Origin: CAZDCZ01 sp964504155
Lineage (GTDB): Bacteria; Bacteroidota; Bacteroidia; Bacteroidales; UBA12077
DNA: 29,357 nt
NCBI GenBank assembly: GCA_964504155.1
Contig: CAZDCZ010000040.1
Location: 1 to 29,357 of the forward strand
Direction: 5' to 3'
Part shown: positions 16,028-24,084 of the stretch, piece by piece
Position numbering within the stretch: position 1 is the first letter of the stretch
Layout of the letters: each line of letters starts with the position of its first letter
Made by a program: the position numbers and the translations under genes
The notes under the pieces: generated by a model
Database searches by the model: none
Seen by the model: the letters and a program-made list of their open reading frames with translations, nothing else
What the model was told of the DNA's origin: nothing

Positions 16028-16836
16028 TAGATTGGTTAGAAAAATTTAGTCCTGTAACTCAGGCATTAATAGCAACTTTATTTACATGGCTAGTAACAGC
16101 TTTAGGTGCTGCTGTGGTTTTCTTTTTCAAAACAATAAACCGAAAGGTTTTAGATGGAATGCTAGGATTTGCTGCAGGAATAATGATTGCTGCAAGTTTT
16201 TGGTCGTTATTGGCACCGGCAATTGAAATGGCAGAAGATTTAGGGATTACTTCATGGATGCCTGCTGTAATAGGATTTCTAACCGGAGGTGCATTTTTAT
16301 GGATTATCGATAAAATTTTACCGCATCTGCATCTCGGATATAAAATGTCGGAAGCAGAAGGAATAAAAACAAAATGGCAAAAAAGTGTTCTTCTTGTTTT
16401 AGCAATTACCTTACATAATATTCCCGAAGGATTAGCAGTAGGTGTTGCTTTTGGTGCTATAGCCTCTGAATCAGCATCTGTTCCAATTACCGGAGCAGTA
16501 GTTCTTGCAATTGGTATAGGAATACAAAATTTCCCTGAAGGAGCTGCAGTTTCTGTCCCATTACGCCGAGAAGGATTATCGAGATTTAAAAGTTTCTGGT
16601 ACGGACAATTATCGGGAATTGTTGAACCTATTGCAGGAGTTATTGGCGCAGCAGCTGTTATGTCTATGACAAATTTTTTACCTTATGCTCTATCATTTGC
16701 CGCAGGCGCAATGATTTATGTTGTAGTAGAAGAATTAATCCCGGAAGCGCAACTAAATAGAAATAACGATATATCAACAATTGGAGTCATGATAGGTTTT
16801 GCTTTAATGATGTTTTTAGATGTATCGTTGGGATAA
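16024..16836 (+). CDS. ZIP-family metal transporter
   Basis: A 270-residue membrane carrier of the ZIP/GufA group with about eight helices. The metal-binding signatures in helices 4 and 5 are ITLHNIPEGLAVGVAFGA and GIQNFPEGAAVSVPLRREG, and EELIPEA occurs near the end. It moves divalent metals such as Zn(II), Fe(II) or Mn(II) towards the cytosol. Translation is coupled to the AEC gene by an ATGA overlap. In this block manganese or iron supply to the diiron and peroxide-handling enzymes is a likely purpose, but the metal is not specified by sequence. Confidence 0.93.
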   Translation: MIDWLEKFSPVTQALIATLFTWLVTALGAAVVFFFKTINRKVLDGMLGFAAGIMIAASFWSLLAPAIEMAEDLGITSWMPAVIGFLTGGAFLWIIDKILPHLHLGYKMSEAEGIKTKWQKSVLLVLAITLHNIPEGLAVGVAFGAIASESASVPITGAVVLAIGIGIQNFPEGAAVSVPLRREGLSRFKSFWYGQLSGIVEPIAGVIGAAAVMSMTNFLPYALSFAAGAMIYVVVEELIPEAQLNRNNDISTIGVMIGFALMMFLDVSLG

Positions 16837-16847
16837 GCGGTACTCTA

Positions 16848-16917
16848 CAGTCGGCAGTACACAGTAAGCAATAAACAGTAAGCAGTAAGCAGTAAGCAGT
16901 AGGCAGTAGGCAATGAG
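16848..16917 (+). repeat. Heptanucleotide tandem array, CAGTAAG type
   Basis: Ten consecutive 7-base units run without a break. Unit starts are 16848, 16855, 16862 and so on, the consensus is CAGTAAG or CAGTAGG, and each unit begins CA. The array starts 12 bp after the ZIP stop codon and is followed by degenerate GACTGAA-type units to about 16990. The same two unit types occur at 17389-17459 and at 21011-21101, so it belongs to a repeated element. Confidence 0.85.
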
Positions 16918-17029
16918 AAAACTTGAAGACTGAAAACAGTCGACAGTAAGGATATTTAAAAACTAGAAATTGGAGACTGAAGACTTGCGACAGTCAGTTA
17001 AACAGAAAAATAAACTAAAAAAATAAAAA

Positions 17030-17387
17030 ATAGGATTTAGAAAATTACAAGCTTATAAAAAATCGTTTAACTTAGCTATGAAAATTTATGAAATAACTAA
17101 AACTTTCCCATATGAAGAAAAATATTCCTTAACAAATCAAATAGTAAATCTTTACGCTCTATATGTGCAAATATAGGAGAAGCATACAGAAAACGAATAT
17201 ATTCAAAACATTTTATCAGTAAATTAAGCGATTCTGATGCAGAAAACATAGAAACTCAAATGTGGTTAAATTTCTCCTTCTCATGTAAATATATCAAAAA
17301 AGAAAAATATAACGATTTATTATAAAAATCTGAAGAAGTGGGAGACTTATAAATTATATGCTGAACAACCCTGACAAATTTAAGTAA
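17030..17387 (+). pseudogene. Four-helix-bundle (S23/IVP family) pseudogene
   Basis: Joined frames give FRKLQAYKKSFNLAMKIYEITKTFPYEEKYSLTNQI, then SLRSICANIGEAYRKR, then the KHFISKLSDSDAENIETQMWL region and GRLINYMLNNPDKFK. This is the family of 23S rRNA intervening-sequence proteins, the same fold as the DGR accessory protein Avd. Lesions are: the start codon reads ATA at 17030, one base is lost near 17146, a TAA at 17323 replaces a serine codon, and one base is lost near 17343. Heptanucleotide arrays flank it on both sides, and the leader ACAGTCAGTTAAACAG (16990-17005) also precedes the second copy at 21141. Function of such stand-alone proteins is unknown. Confidence 0.8.
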
Positions 17388-17388
17388 A

Positions 17389-17459
17389 CAGTCGGCAATA
17401 GGCAGTCGACAGTAAGAAAACTTAAAGAGTGAAGACTGGAAACCGGAGACTGAAATAAA
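17389..17459 (+). repeat. Heptanucleotide array after the four-helix-bundle remnant
   Basis: Four CA-type units (starts 17389, 17396, 17403 and 17410) are followed by units of the GAAGACT/GGAGACT type ending GACTGAA. Unit order and orientation are the same as upstream of the pseudogene, so the remnant is bracketed by direct, not inverted, repeats. The array ends 14 bp before the DUF4492 start and may form its leader. Confidence 0.75.
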
Positions 17460-17472
17460 AAAGATAGAACAA

Positions 17473-17688
17473 ATGAAACTGATAAAGAAAATAATCAATT
17501 TTTATATCGATGGGTTTAAAAATTTAGATAAACTCGGAATAAAAATATGGATAATTATTGCTATCAAATTTTTTATCATGTTTGCAATATTAAAAATCTT
17601 TTTCTTCCCCGATTTTTTAAATTCTAAATTCGATTCAGAAAACGAAAAAGGGAATTATGTAATAGAAACTTTAATAAAAAATAATTAG
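17473..17688 (+). CDS. DUF4492 protein of the cytochrome bd operon
   Basis: A 71-residue protein with one membrane helix (about residues 23-45, IKIWIIIAIKFFIMFAILKIFFF) and charged ends. It resembles DUF4492 proteins, which in Bacteroidetes precede cydA. Its stop codon is separated from the cydA ATG by a single base, so it is translated with the oxidase and probably helps assemble or stabilise it. The molecular role is not established. Confidence 0.8.
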   Translation: MKLIKKIINFYIDGFKNLDKLGIKIWIIIAIKFFIMFAILKIFFFPDFLNSKFDSENEKGNYVIETLIKNN

Positions 17689-17689
17689 T

Positions 17690-19219
17690 ATGGAAACTTT
17701 TGACATGTCTTTAGTAGATTGGTCAAGGGCACAGTTTGCTCTTACAGCAATATATCATTGGATTTTTGTTCCGCTTACTCTTGGTTTATCTTTCATTGTT
17801 GCTTTTATGCATTCTATATACTATAAAACCAGAGCAGAAAAATGGAAAAACACAACAAAATTCTGGATGAAAATATTTGGGATAAACTTTGCTATTGGAG
17901 TTGCAACCGGAATTATTCTTGAATTTGAGTTTGGCACAAACTGGTCTAATTATTCTTGGATAGTAGGAGACATATTCGGTGCACCATTGGCAATAGAAGG
18001 AATTTTAGCTTTCTTTCTCGAATCAACATTTATTGCAGTAATGTTTTTCGGCTGGGATAGAGTAAGTAAAAAATTCCATATGCTATCATCTTGGTTTGTT
18101 GCAATAGGGTCAAATCTTTCGGCACTTTGGATATTAGTAGCAAATTCATGGATGCAAAATCCGGTAGGAACAGCATTCAATCCTGATACGGCCCGTAATG
18201 AAATGATTAATTTTTGGGAAATTATATTCTCACCTACAGCAGTGCATAAATTTTTGCATACAATTTCAAACGGTTATGTAGTAGCATCGTTATTCGTAAT
18301 TGGTATCAGCGCATGGTTTATTCTTAAAGGCAGACATTTGGAATTTGCTAAACGAAGCCTGCTAATTGCTGCAAGTTTCGGATTGCTATCTTCACTTTTT
18401 GTTGCCTTTACAGGTGACGGATCGGCCAATGACATAGCACGAAATCAACCCATGAAATTTGCAGCAATGGAAGGTCTTTACGAAGGCGGCAATGGACTTG
18501 GGTTGGTAACTATTGGCATGCTTACACCCGGCAAAAAATACGATAACAATAAAGACGATTATGCCTTTGTATTAAAAATTCCGAATCTTTTATCATATCT
18601 TGCTACCAGAGATATTAATGGATATGTTCCGGGCATAAAAAATATTATTGAAGGAGATAAAGAAAATAACTTAATTCCTATTGAACAAAGAATGCAAAAA
18701 GGCAAGATAGCTTTAAATACTTTAAAAATATATAAAAGTTCTACCAATAAAGAAACTAAAGCAGAAGCTCTAAAAACTTTTAAAACTAATTATGCTCATT
18801 TCGGATATGGTTTTCTTCCCAAGAAAGAATCTGCAATACCAAATGTTCCAATAACTTTTTATAGTTTTCATCTAATGGTAGGCTTAGGTTTTTACTTTAT
18901 AATGTTGTTTGCTGTAATTTTATTTTTCTCGATAAAGAAAACTATTACTGAGAAAAAAGTATGGTTAAAAATTGCATTATGGTCAATTCCACTCGGATTT
19001 ATTGCTTCCGAATTAGGTTGGATTGTTGCCGAAGTTGGTCGCCAACCATGGACTATACAAGATATTTTACCTACAATGGCATCAACATCTCATTTAAGTA
19101 CTTTATCGGTACAAATTACTTTTTGGCTTTTTGCAATTTTATTTACTATTCTGTTAATTGCTGAATTCAAAATTATGATTCATCAGATTAAAACAGGACC
19201 AAAAGAAGAAAGGAATTAA
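17690..19219 (+). CDS. cydA: Cytochrome bd oxidase subunit I
   Basis: A 509-residue polytopic subunit, close to the usual length of CydA. The haem-ligating histidine lies in FALTAIYHWIFVPLTLG, the conserved acidic residue region is ATGIILEFEFGTNW, and the haem b558 methionine region is NQPMKFAAMEGLYEG. The quinol-binding Q-loop spans roughly residues 250-370. GRQPWTIQDILPT near the C-terminus is highly conserved. It oxidises quinol and reduces oxygen to water at very high affinity, protecting anaerobic enzymes and conserving energy. It is the second gene of the DUF4492-cydA-cydB operon. Confidence 0.97.
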   Translation: METFDMSLVDWSRAQFALTAIYHWIFVPLTLGLSFIVAFMHSIYYKTRAEKWKNTTKFWMKIFGINFAIGVATGIILEFEFGTNWSNYSWIVGDIFGAPLAIEGILAFFLESTFIAVMFFGWDRVSKKFHMLSSWFVAIGSNLSALWILVANSWMQNPVGTAFNPDTARNEMINFWEIIFSPTAVHKFLHTISNGYVVASLFVIGISAWFILKGRHLEFAKRSLLIAASFGLLSSLFVAFTGDGSANDIARNQPMKFAAMEGLYEGGNGLGLVTIGMLTPGKKYDNNKDDYAFVLKIPNLLSYLATRDINGYVPGIKNIIEGDKENNLIPIEQRMQKGKIALNTLKIYKSSTNKETKAEALKTFKTNYAHFGYGFLPKKESAIPNVPITFYSFHLMVGLGFYFIMLFAVILFFSIKKTITEKKVWLKIALWSIPLGFIASELGWIVAEVGRQPWTIQDILPTMASTSHLSTLSVQITFWLFAILFTILLIAEFKIMIHQIKTGPKEERN

Positions 19220-19221
19220 TT

Positions 19222-20376
19222 ATGTTCGGAAATTTATCATATTTTGAATTACAACAATATTGGTGGATAATTGTATCACTACTAGCATCTTTATTAGTAT
19301 TTTTAATGTTTGTTCAGGGTGGTCAAACATTATTTGGGCAACTATCAAAAAACGAAAAAGAAAAGTCCCTATTAGTCAATTCTATTGGTAGAAGATGGGA
19401 TATTACTTTTACTACTTTAGTAACATTTGGAGGTGCTGCATTTGCTTCATTTCCTTTGTTTTACTCAACAAGTTTCGGAGGGGCATACTGGGTTTGGATG
19501 ATTATCTTATTTAGTTTTATTATTCAAGCTGTATCGTACGAATATCGTACAAAGGCAAAAAATTTCTTAGGACGCAAAATCTATGATACTTTCTTGTTTA
19601 TAAACGGAATACTGGCAACAATATTAATTGGTATTACTGTAGGAACATTCTTTACAGGTTCCAAATTTTCAGTAGCTAAAATAAATATTACAAACACTGC
19701 CGATCCTATTATTTCAAGATGGCAAACTGCAACTCACGGACTCGAAGCTACTCTGAACATTACAAATTTAAGTCTTGGACTTGCAATATTATTTTTATCG
19801 CGAGTATTAGCGAGTTTATATTTTATTAATAATATCGACAACGACTCTATAGTAAAAAGGGCTGCAAAACAAGTTAAATTATGTACAATTCCATTTCTTG
19901 TATTTTTTATATTATTTGTAGGATTAATTCTCACAAAAGATGGATTTGCAGTCAATCCCGATACAAAAGAAATATTTATTGAAAAATTTAAGTATTTACA
20001 TAATCTTATAGAAATGCCAATAGTATCAATTATGTTTTTAATTGGCGTTGTTGGTGTATTGTACGGAATTTTTCTCGGAGCTTTTAAATCATCATCTAAA
20101 GGTTTTTGGTTTAGCGGAGCAGGTACGGTATTAACAATACTGTCAGTTTTTATATTGGCAGGTTTCAACAACACAGCTTTTTATCCGTCAACATACGATT
20201 TACAAAGCTCGCTTACCATACAAAATGCATCGTCGAGTAAATACACTTTAACAGTTATGGCTTATGTATCACTATTAGTGCCATTTGTAATAGCATATAT
20301 TACATATGCATGGAAATCATTAAATAAGAAAAAAATAAGCGAGACTGATATTAAAGAAGATGACATGGCATATTAA
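19222..20376 (+). CDS. cydB: Cytochrome bd oxidase subunit II
   Basis: A 384-residue polytopic partner of CydA, starting 2 bp after its stop. The N-terminal helix WWIIVSLLASLLVFLMFVQGGQTL and the following GRRWDITFTTLVTFGGAAFASFPLFYS are typical, as are the later ATHGLEA and TAFYPS elements. Eight or nine membrane helices are visible. It does not bind haem itself in known enzymes but completes the oxidase. A one-helix small protein follows 69 bp downstream. Confidence 0.95.
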   Translation: MFGNLSYFELQQYWWIIVSLLASLLVFLMFVQGGQTLFGQLSKNEKEKSLLVNSIGRRWDITFTTLVTFGGAAFASFPLFYSTSFGGAYWVWMIILFSFIIQAVSYEYRTKAKNFLGRKIYDTFLFINGILATILIGITVGTFFTGSKFSVAKINITNTADPIISRWQTATHGLEATLNITNLSLGLAILFLSRVLASLYFINNIDNDSIVKRAAKQVKLCTIPFLVFFILFVGLILTKDGFAVNPDTKEIFIEKFKYLHNLIEMPIVSIMFLIGVVGVLYGIFLGAFKSSSKGFWFSGAGTVLTILSVFILAGFNNTAFYPSTYDLQSSLTIQNASSSKYTLTVMAYVSLLVPFVIAYITYAWKSLNKKKISETDIKEDDMAY

Positions 20377-20445
20377 AATATAAAATGAAGATGCTAGATT
20401 AATAAAATTTATAAGACAAAAAATGTACTAAAAACATATACTAAA

Positions 20446-20574
20446 ATGGAATATATTAGTTCAATATTATGGATTTTAAGTTGGCCATTATTAATTATTA
20501 TATCGTATCAACTTGTGTTATACTTATTAAAAAAAAGTAACATTAGCAACAACTTACACTCTACAAAGCAATAA
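20446..20574 (+). CDS. Possible cytochrome-bd small subunit (one helix)
   Basis: A 42-residue frame, MEYISSILWILSWPLLIII onwards, contains one membrane helix (about residues 4-29) with tryptophans near its N-terminal end, followed by a polar tail (KKSNISNNLHSTKQ). Position after cydB, length and one-helix topology match CydX-type subunits, which stabilise haems in cytochrome bd. It starts 69 bp after cydB and ends 17 bp before perR. There is no strict sequence match to proteobacterial CydX, so this is a contextual call, and it could be a chance frame. Confidence 0.5.
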   Translation: MEYISSILWILSWPLLIIISYQLVLYLLKKSNISNNLHSTKQ

Positions 20575-20591
20575 ATTTTTATATGCAATAA

Positions 20592-21008
20592 ATGATAGAT
20601 ATGAAAGAAATAGGAAAAATAGACACGTATTTAATTAAACACGGAATAAAGCCCTCGTATCAAAGAATAAAAGTATTCGATTATTTAATTAATAATAAGA
20701 ATCATCCAACTGTTGATATAATATACAAAAAATTAGTTGAAGAAATACCCACTTTATCTAAAACGACAGTTTACAATACTCTGAAACTTTTTCACGAAAA
20801 AAAAATAATAATAATAGTAAATATTGAAGATAACGAAACTCGATTTGATGCTAATATTTCGAATCACGGACATTTTAAATGCATTAAATGTGGGAAAATA
20901 TACGATTTTGAATTAACCGGAAACGAACTTAATTTTCCTAAACTAAATAATTTTTCAATAGATGAACAACATGTATATCTAAAGGGGATTTGTCCTGATT
21001 GCAAATAA
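20592..21008 (+). CDS. perR: Peroxide-sensing regulator PerR (Fur family)
   Basis: A 138-residue Fur-family repressor that reads as PerR, not Fur. The iron site has H38, D86 in TRFDANIS, H92 and H94 in NHGHFKC, and D105. Aspartate at position 86 is the PerR-distinguishing residue. Structural zinc is held by C97 and C100 (CIKC) and C134 and C137 (CPDC). The winged helix has TLSKTTVYNTLKLF. Peroxide oxidises an iron-bound histidine and releases DNA. It is encoded between the bd oxidase and flavodiiron genes. The perfect PerR-type operator at 9693 is its likely target. ATG at 20592 or 20601 may be used. Confidence 0.9.
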   Translation: MIDMKEIGKIDTYLIKHGIKPSYQRIKVFDYLINNKNHPTVDIIYKKLVEEIPTLSKTTVYNTLKLFHEKKIIIIVNIEDNETRFDANISNHGHFKCIKCGKIYDFELTGNELNFPKLNNFSIDEQHVYLKGICPDCK

Positions 21009-21010
21009 AC

Positions 21011-21101
21011 CAGTAGGCAAACTACAGTTTACAGTAGGCAGTAACTTAAAGACTTAAAGACTAACGACTGAAGACTGAAGACTGAAGACTGAAGACTGAA
21101 A
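21011..21101 (+). repeat. Second heptanucleotide array
   Basis: Five CA-type units (starts 21011, 21018, 21025, 21032 and 21039; best CAGTAGG) lead into degenerate units. Then four exact ACTGAAG units (21067-21094) and one ACTGAAA (21095-21101) follow. It starts 3 bp after the perR stop codon. The order of unit types equals that of the array at 16848, and the same leader ACAGTCAGTTAAACAG follows at 21102. Confidence 0.85.
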
Positions 21102-21140
21102 ACAGTCAGTTAAACAGAAAAATGAAATAAAAAATAAAAA

Positions 21141-21206
21141 ATGGAATTTCGATAGTTGCAAGCTTATAAAAAATAGTTAAACTTGCTATAGAAATTTATG
21201 AAATAA
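21141..21206 (+). pseudogene. Truncated second copy of the four-helix-bundle gene
   Basis: From the ATG at 21141 the frame reads M-E-F-R-stop-LQAYKK-stop and continues with bases matching the LNLAIEIYEI segment, then homology ends. Compared with the copy at 17030 it keeps the start codon but has several in-frame stops and lacks everything after about 22 residues. The shared leader and upstream heptads show that both come from the same repeated element. It lies between perR and the flavodiiron gene. Confidence 0.65.
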
Positions 21207-21282
21207 TTAATTTAATACGCAGTTGACAGACTGAGAATTGGAAACTAAAAACTAAAATATTAACACAAAAAGAAAATAAATA

Positions 21283-22446
21283 ATGAAAGCAAAAGAAATT
21301 AAACCCGAAATTTACTGGGTAGGTGCAATAGATTGGGATGTAAGAAATTTTCATGGATATTTAACACAAAAAGGAACAACATATAATGCATATCTTATTA
21401 TTGATGATAAGATTACATTAATCGATACAGTTAAAGCATCTATGACTGACCAATTAATATCAAGAATAAAAGAAATAATTGATCCTTCTAAAATCGATTA
21501 TATAGTATCTAATCATGTTGAGATGGACCACTCAGGAGCTCTGCCAAAAATGATGGAACTTGCTCCAAATGCCACAATTATAACTTGTCCGAATGGCGAC
21601 AAAGGATTAAAAGCACATTATAAAAAAGATTGGAATTTTAAAGTTGTAAAAACAGGCGATAAAATTTCGCTTGGAAAACGCTCATTAGAATTTGTTTTAA
21701 CTCCAATGGTACATTGGCCCGATAATATGGTAACTTATATGCCCGAAGAAAAAATTCTGTTTTCTAACGATTCTTTCGGACAACATTATGCTTCAACAGA
21801 AAGATTCGACGACGAATGTGCCGAAGATATTATAATGGAAGAAGCAAAAAAATATTATGCAAATATTGTTCTTCCATACGGGAAACAGGTGCAAAAAGAA
21901 TTAGAAGCAGCATCTACTCTCGACATACAAATGATAGCTCCAAGTCATGGAATTATATGGAGAAGTAATTTAAACAAAATAATTCCATTGTATAAAAAAT
22001 GGAGTAAAAACGAAACAATAAAAAAGGCTATTATTGTATATGATACTATGTGGCATTCAACCGAAATTATGGCCAAAAAAATTCTCGAATTATTTGAAGA
22101 ACACGGTTATAAAACTGCCTTAAGAAATCTTCAGCATACCCATATATCCGATATTATGACAGAAATACTCGACGCCGAATATGTTTGCGTAGGCTCTCCT
22201 ACCCTAAATTCAACAATGATGCCTTCGGTAGCCGGATTTTTGACTTATTTGAGCGGTCTTGCTCCTAAAGGGAGAAAAGCAATATCTTTTGGCTCGTATG
22301 GTTGGGGTGGTAAAACTATGGACGAGATAAATAAATTCTTCGAAAAATCGGAATTTAATATTATTGCAAGCGAAAAAATAAAATATATCCCCGGAGAAAA
22401 AGAATTAGAAGAATTTAAAAATATATTATCAGAAAAAATTTCGTAA
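21283..22446 (+). CDS. Flavodiiron protein (FprA type)
   Basis: A 387-residue A-type flavoprotein. The N-terminal beta-lactamase-like domain (about 1-250) carries the diiron ligands H78, E80, D82 and H83 in SNHVEMDHSG, a further histidine in MVHWPDNM, an aspartate in LFSNDSFGQH and a histidine in APSHGIIWR. The C-terminal flavodoxin domain (about 255-387) binds FMN through VYDTMWHSTEIMAKK. It reduces oxygen to water, or nitric oxide to nitrous oxide, using electrons from rubredoxin. It follows perR and the second repeat element, whose tail forms part of its leader. Confidence 0.96.
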   Translation: MKAKEIKPEIYWVGAIDWDVRNFHGYLTQKGTTYNAYLIIDDKITLIDTVKASMTDQLISRIKEIIDPSKIDYIVSNHVEMDHSGALPKMMELAPNATIITCPNGDKGLKAHYKKDWNFKVVKTGDKISLGKRSLEFVLTPMVHWPDNMVTYMPEEKILFSNDSFGQHYASTERFDDECAEDIIMEEAKKYYANIVLPYGKQVQKELEAASTLDIQMIAPSHGIIWRSNLNKIIPLYKKWSKNETIKKAIIVYDTMWHSTEIMAKKILELFEEHGYKTALRNLQHTHISDIMTEILDAEYVCVGSPTLNSTMMPSVAGFLTYLSGLAPKGRKAISFGSYGWGGKTMDEINKFFEKSEFNIIASEKIKYIPGEKELEEFKNILSEKIS

Positions 22447-22637
22447 TTTTATTTACATATTTGAATCGTCTCCTAAAAGTTGAAAAACGCAAATTTGAAG
22501 ATTAGTTTTTGTCTTATAAAAAAAAGAGTTCTGATTTTCAACAATTTTACCCTTTAGGATTCAGGATATAAAAGCTATAAAAATCTTTATTCAATCTTTT
22601 GGAGCTAGCTTATATTTTAAATGACATTTTAAAAATT

Positions 22638-23102
22638 ATGGATATGAAAAAATTTAATTCTATAACTAACATTCTTGATTTTGCAATTAAGACCGAACAA
22701 GAAGCTATTAATTTTTATTCAGAATTATTTAAAAAGACCAGTAATGACGATATGAAAGAGGCTTATAAAGAGTTTATTCTGGAAGAGCAATCTCATAAGG
22801 ACAAACTCCTTAAATTAAAATCTGAAGGTAAACTTTCCGGTATTGATGAATCGAAAATTTCTGATCTTAAAATTTCTGATTATCTAACAAAACAAGAGCC
22901 TCACGAAAATATGGACTACACAGAATCTCTTGTTATTGCTATGGATAAAGAAAAGGCTGCATATAAATTGTATTCCGATTTAGCAAAAATTACAGAAAAC
23001 AAAGAATTAAAAAAAATCTTTAAATTTCTTGCTACCGAAGAAGCAAAACATAAGCTTAAATTCGAGACAGAATATGATGAGATTATTCTAAAAGATAACT
23101 AA
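22638..23102 (+). CDS. Rubrerythrin-like diiron protein without rubredoxin domain
   Basis: A four-helix diiron protein of about 154 residues from the ATG at 22638; a longer frame from TTG at 22599 adds 13 hydrophobic residues and is less likely. Both metal-binding helix pairs are present: KTEQEAINFYSELF with EEQSHKDKL, and DKEKAAYKLYSDLA with TEEAKHKLKFE. There is no C-terminal CxxC rubredoxin domain, so it belongs to the rubrerythrin-like ferritin family and would need an external electron donor. A peroxide-reducing role is inferred from the family and neighbours. It ends the plus-strand defence block at a terminator. Confidence 0.88.
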   Translation: MDMKKFNSITNILDFAIKTEQEAINFYSELFKKTSNDDMKEAYKEFILEEQSHKDKLLKLKSEGKLSGIDESKISDLKISDYLTKQEPHENMDYTESLVIAMDKEKAAYKLYSDLAKITENKELKKIFKFLATEEAKHKLKFETEYDEIILKDN

Positions 23103-23107
23103 TAATA

Positions 23108-23141
23108 AAAAAGACCATTGATTAAAATCAATGGCCTTTCT
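23108..23141. terminator. Bidirectional terminator between convergent operons
   Basis: CCATTGAT (23115-23122) pairs with ATCAATGG (23127-23134) around a TAAA loop. An A-run precedes the stem and CTTTCT follows it. It separates the plus-strand diiron gene from the end of the minus-strand sulfide operon and can serve both. Confidence 0.85.
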
Positions 23142-23176
23142 ATATCATATCTATATAATGAAATACATATTTACAA

Positions 23177-23677
23177 TTAAGTAAATATTATCTGTGTGTT
23201 TTCACCACCTGCTTTTTCATAAAACTCACCAATAGTTAAAACAGCTGAAACTTCATCAGACAAATCTTCTTTAGTTAGTTTAAACATATCCATTGCTAAC
23301 TTACAAGCATATATCTCGCCCCCACCAGCAGTAATCATCTCAAGAAACTCATCAACAGGAGGGATATCAAGATCTTCCATTTGTTTTTTCATCATTGCAG
23401 AAACACCAGCTTCTACACCCGGCAATGTTCCTAATAACGTAGGGAAAGGCAAACCTCCAGGCATACGCATCCCCGGATTACCTGTTGTAGATGTATGCAA
23501 TTTTTTCATTTGTTTTTTTGTAATAGCATCAAGACCAAAAAAAGTAAAGAATACTTTAGCTTCAATACCTTCCATTACGGCACCATTAGCCATTACTAAT
23601 GTAGCATAAACATCTTCAATACTTGCTTTTGCACAAATTATACATACTTTTTTTAATGGTTTATCTTCTTTATTCAT
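23177..23677 (-). CDS. DsrE2-family sulfur-carrier-like protein
   Basis: A 166-residue protein of the DsrE/DsrF-like superfamily, DsrE2 branch. It has an N-terminal strand with KVCIICAKASIEDVYATLVMANGA, the KVFFTFFGLDAI strand, a MPGGLPFPTLLGTLPG loop, and IYACKLAMDMF, whose cysteine corresponds to the persulfide-carrying cysteine of the group. C12 and C15 form an additional CxxC pair. DsrE2 proteins accept and pass sulfane sulfur in the cytosol. It is the last gene of the SQR operon, 75 bp after the DsrC/TusE gene, and it fits delivery of sulfur produced by SQR. Confidence 0.87.
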   Translation of the reverse strand: MNKEDKPLKKVCIICAKASIEDVYATLVMANGAVMEGIEAKVFFTFFGLDAITKKQMKKLHTSTTGNPGMRMPGGLPFPTLLGTLPGVEAGVSAMMKKQMEDLDIPPVDEFLEMITAGGGEIYACKLAMDMFKLTKEDLSDEVSAVLTIGEFYEKAGGENTQIIFT

Positions 23678-23752
23678 AACATCTTTATTTAATTACCTAA
23701 AATATAATTACTAAATTATAATATAAATTTTTTAATGTAACATTGAATTACA

Positions 23753-24064
23753 TTATACACAACTAGAAGGCTTAGGTATTCCTGCATATTTAGATGATAA
23801 TTTCAAAGGACCTCCAGGAAACAACTTATACAATCCTTTAATATCTGTTATTCCCGATTTTCCGACTTTTCTAATAGTTAGCCCCTCACCTGCAGCATTT
23901 TTTTCGCGCAAGTATTCAAGAACTTCAAAATGTTTATCAGTAAGTTCAATATTATCTTCTTTTGCAATTTCTATTGCAATTTTTTTTGTCCATTGCGATG
24001 CATCATTTAAGTATCCATCTTCTGTTATGCTAACTGTTTTACCAGCAATTTCTTTTTCTGCCAT
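23753..24064 (-). CDS. DsrC/TusE-family sulfur-relay protein
   Basis: A 103-residue protein of the DsrC/TusE/DsvC family with FPGGPLKLSSKYAGIPKPSSCV at its end, written here in part only as a motif: the penultimate C102 is the conserved CysA. The second DsrC cysteine, 11 residues earlier, is S91, so it cannot form the intramolecular disulfide used with dissimilatory sulfite reductase. It is therefore TusE-like: a carrier that takes sulfur on one cysteine. No TusBCD or DsrAB is in the window. Operon partners SQR and DsrE2 suggest it handles sulfane sulfur from sulfide oxidation. Confidence 0.9.
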   Translation of the reverse strand: MAEKEIAGKTVSITEDGYLNDASQWTKKIAIEIAKEDNIELTDKHFEVLEYLREKNAAGEGLTIRKVGKSGITDIKGLYKLFPGGPLKLSSKYAGIPKPSSCV

Positions 24065-24084
24065 AGTTTTATAATTTTAAATTA

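Noticed and set aside
16848..17459. CRISPR-like or minisatellite array
   Set aside because: The units are 7 bases in direct tandem with no unique spacers, and no cas genes are present.
19734..20174. Minus-strand 146-residue frame opposite cydB
   Set aside because: It is a shadow of cydB, whose plus-strand family match is clear.
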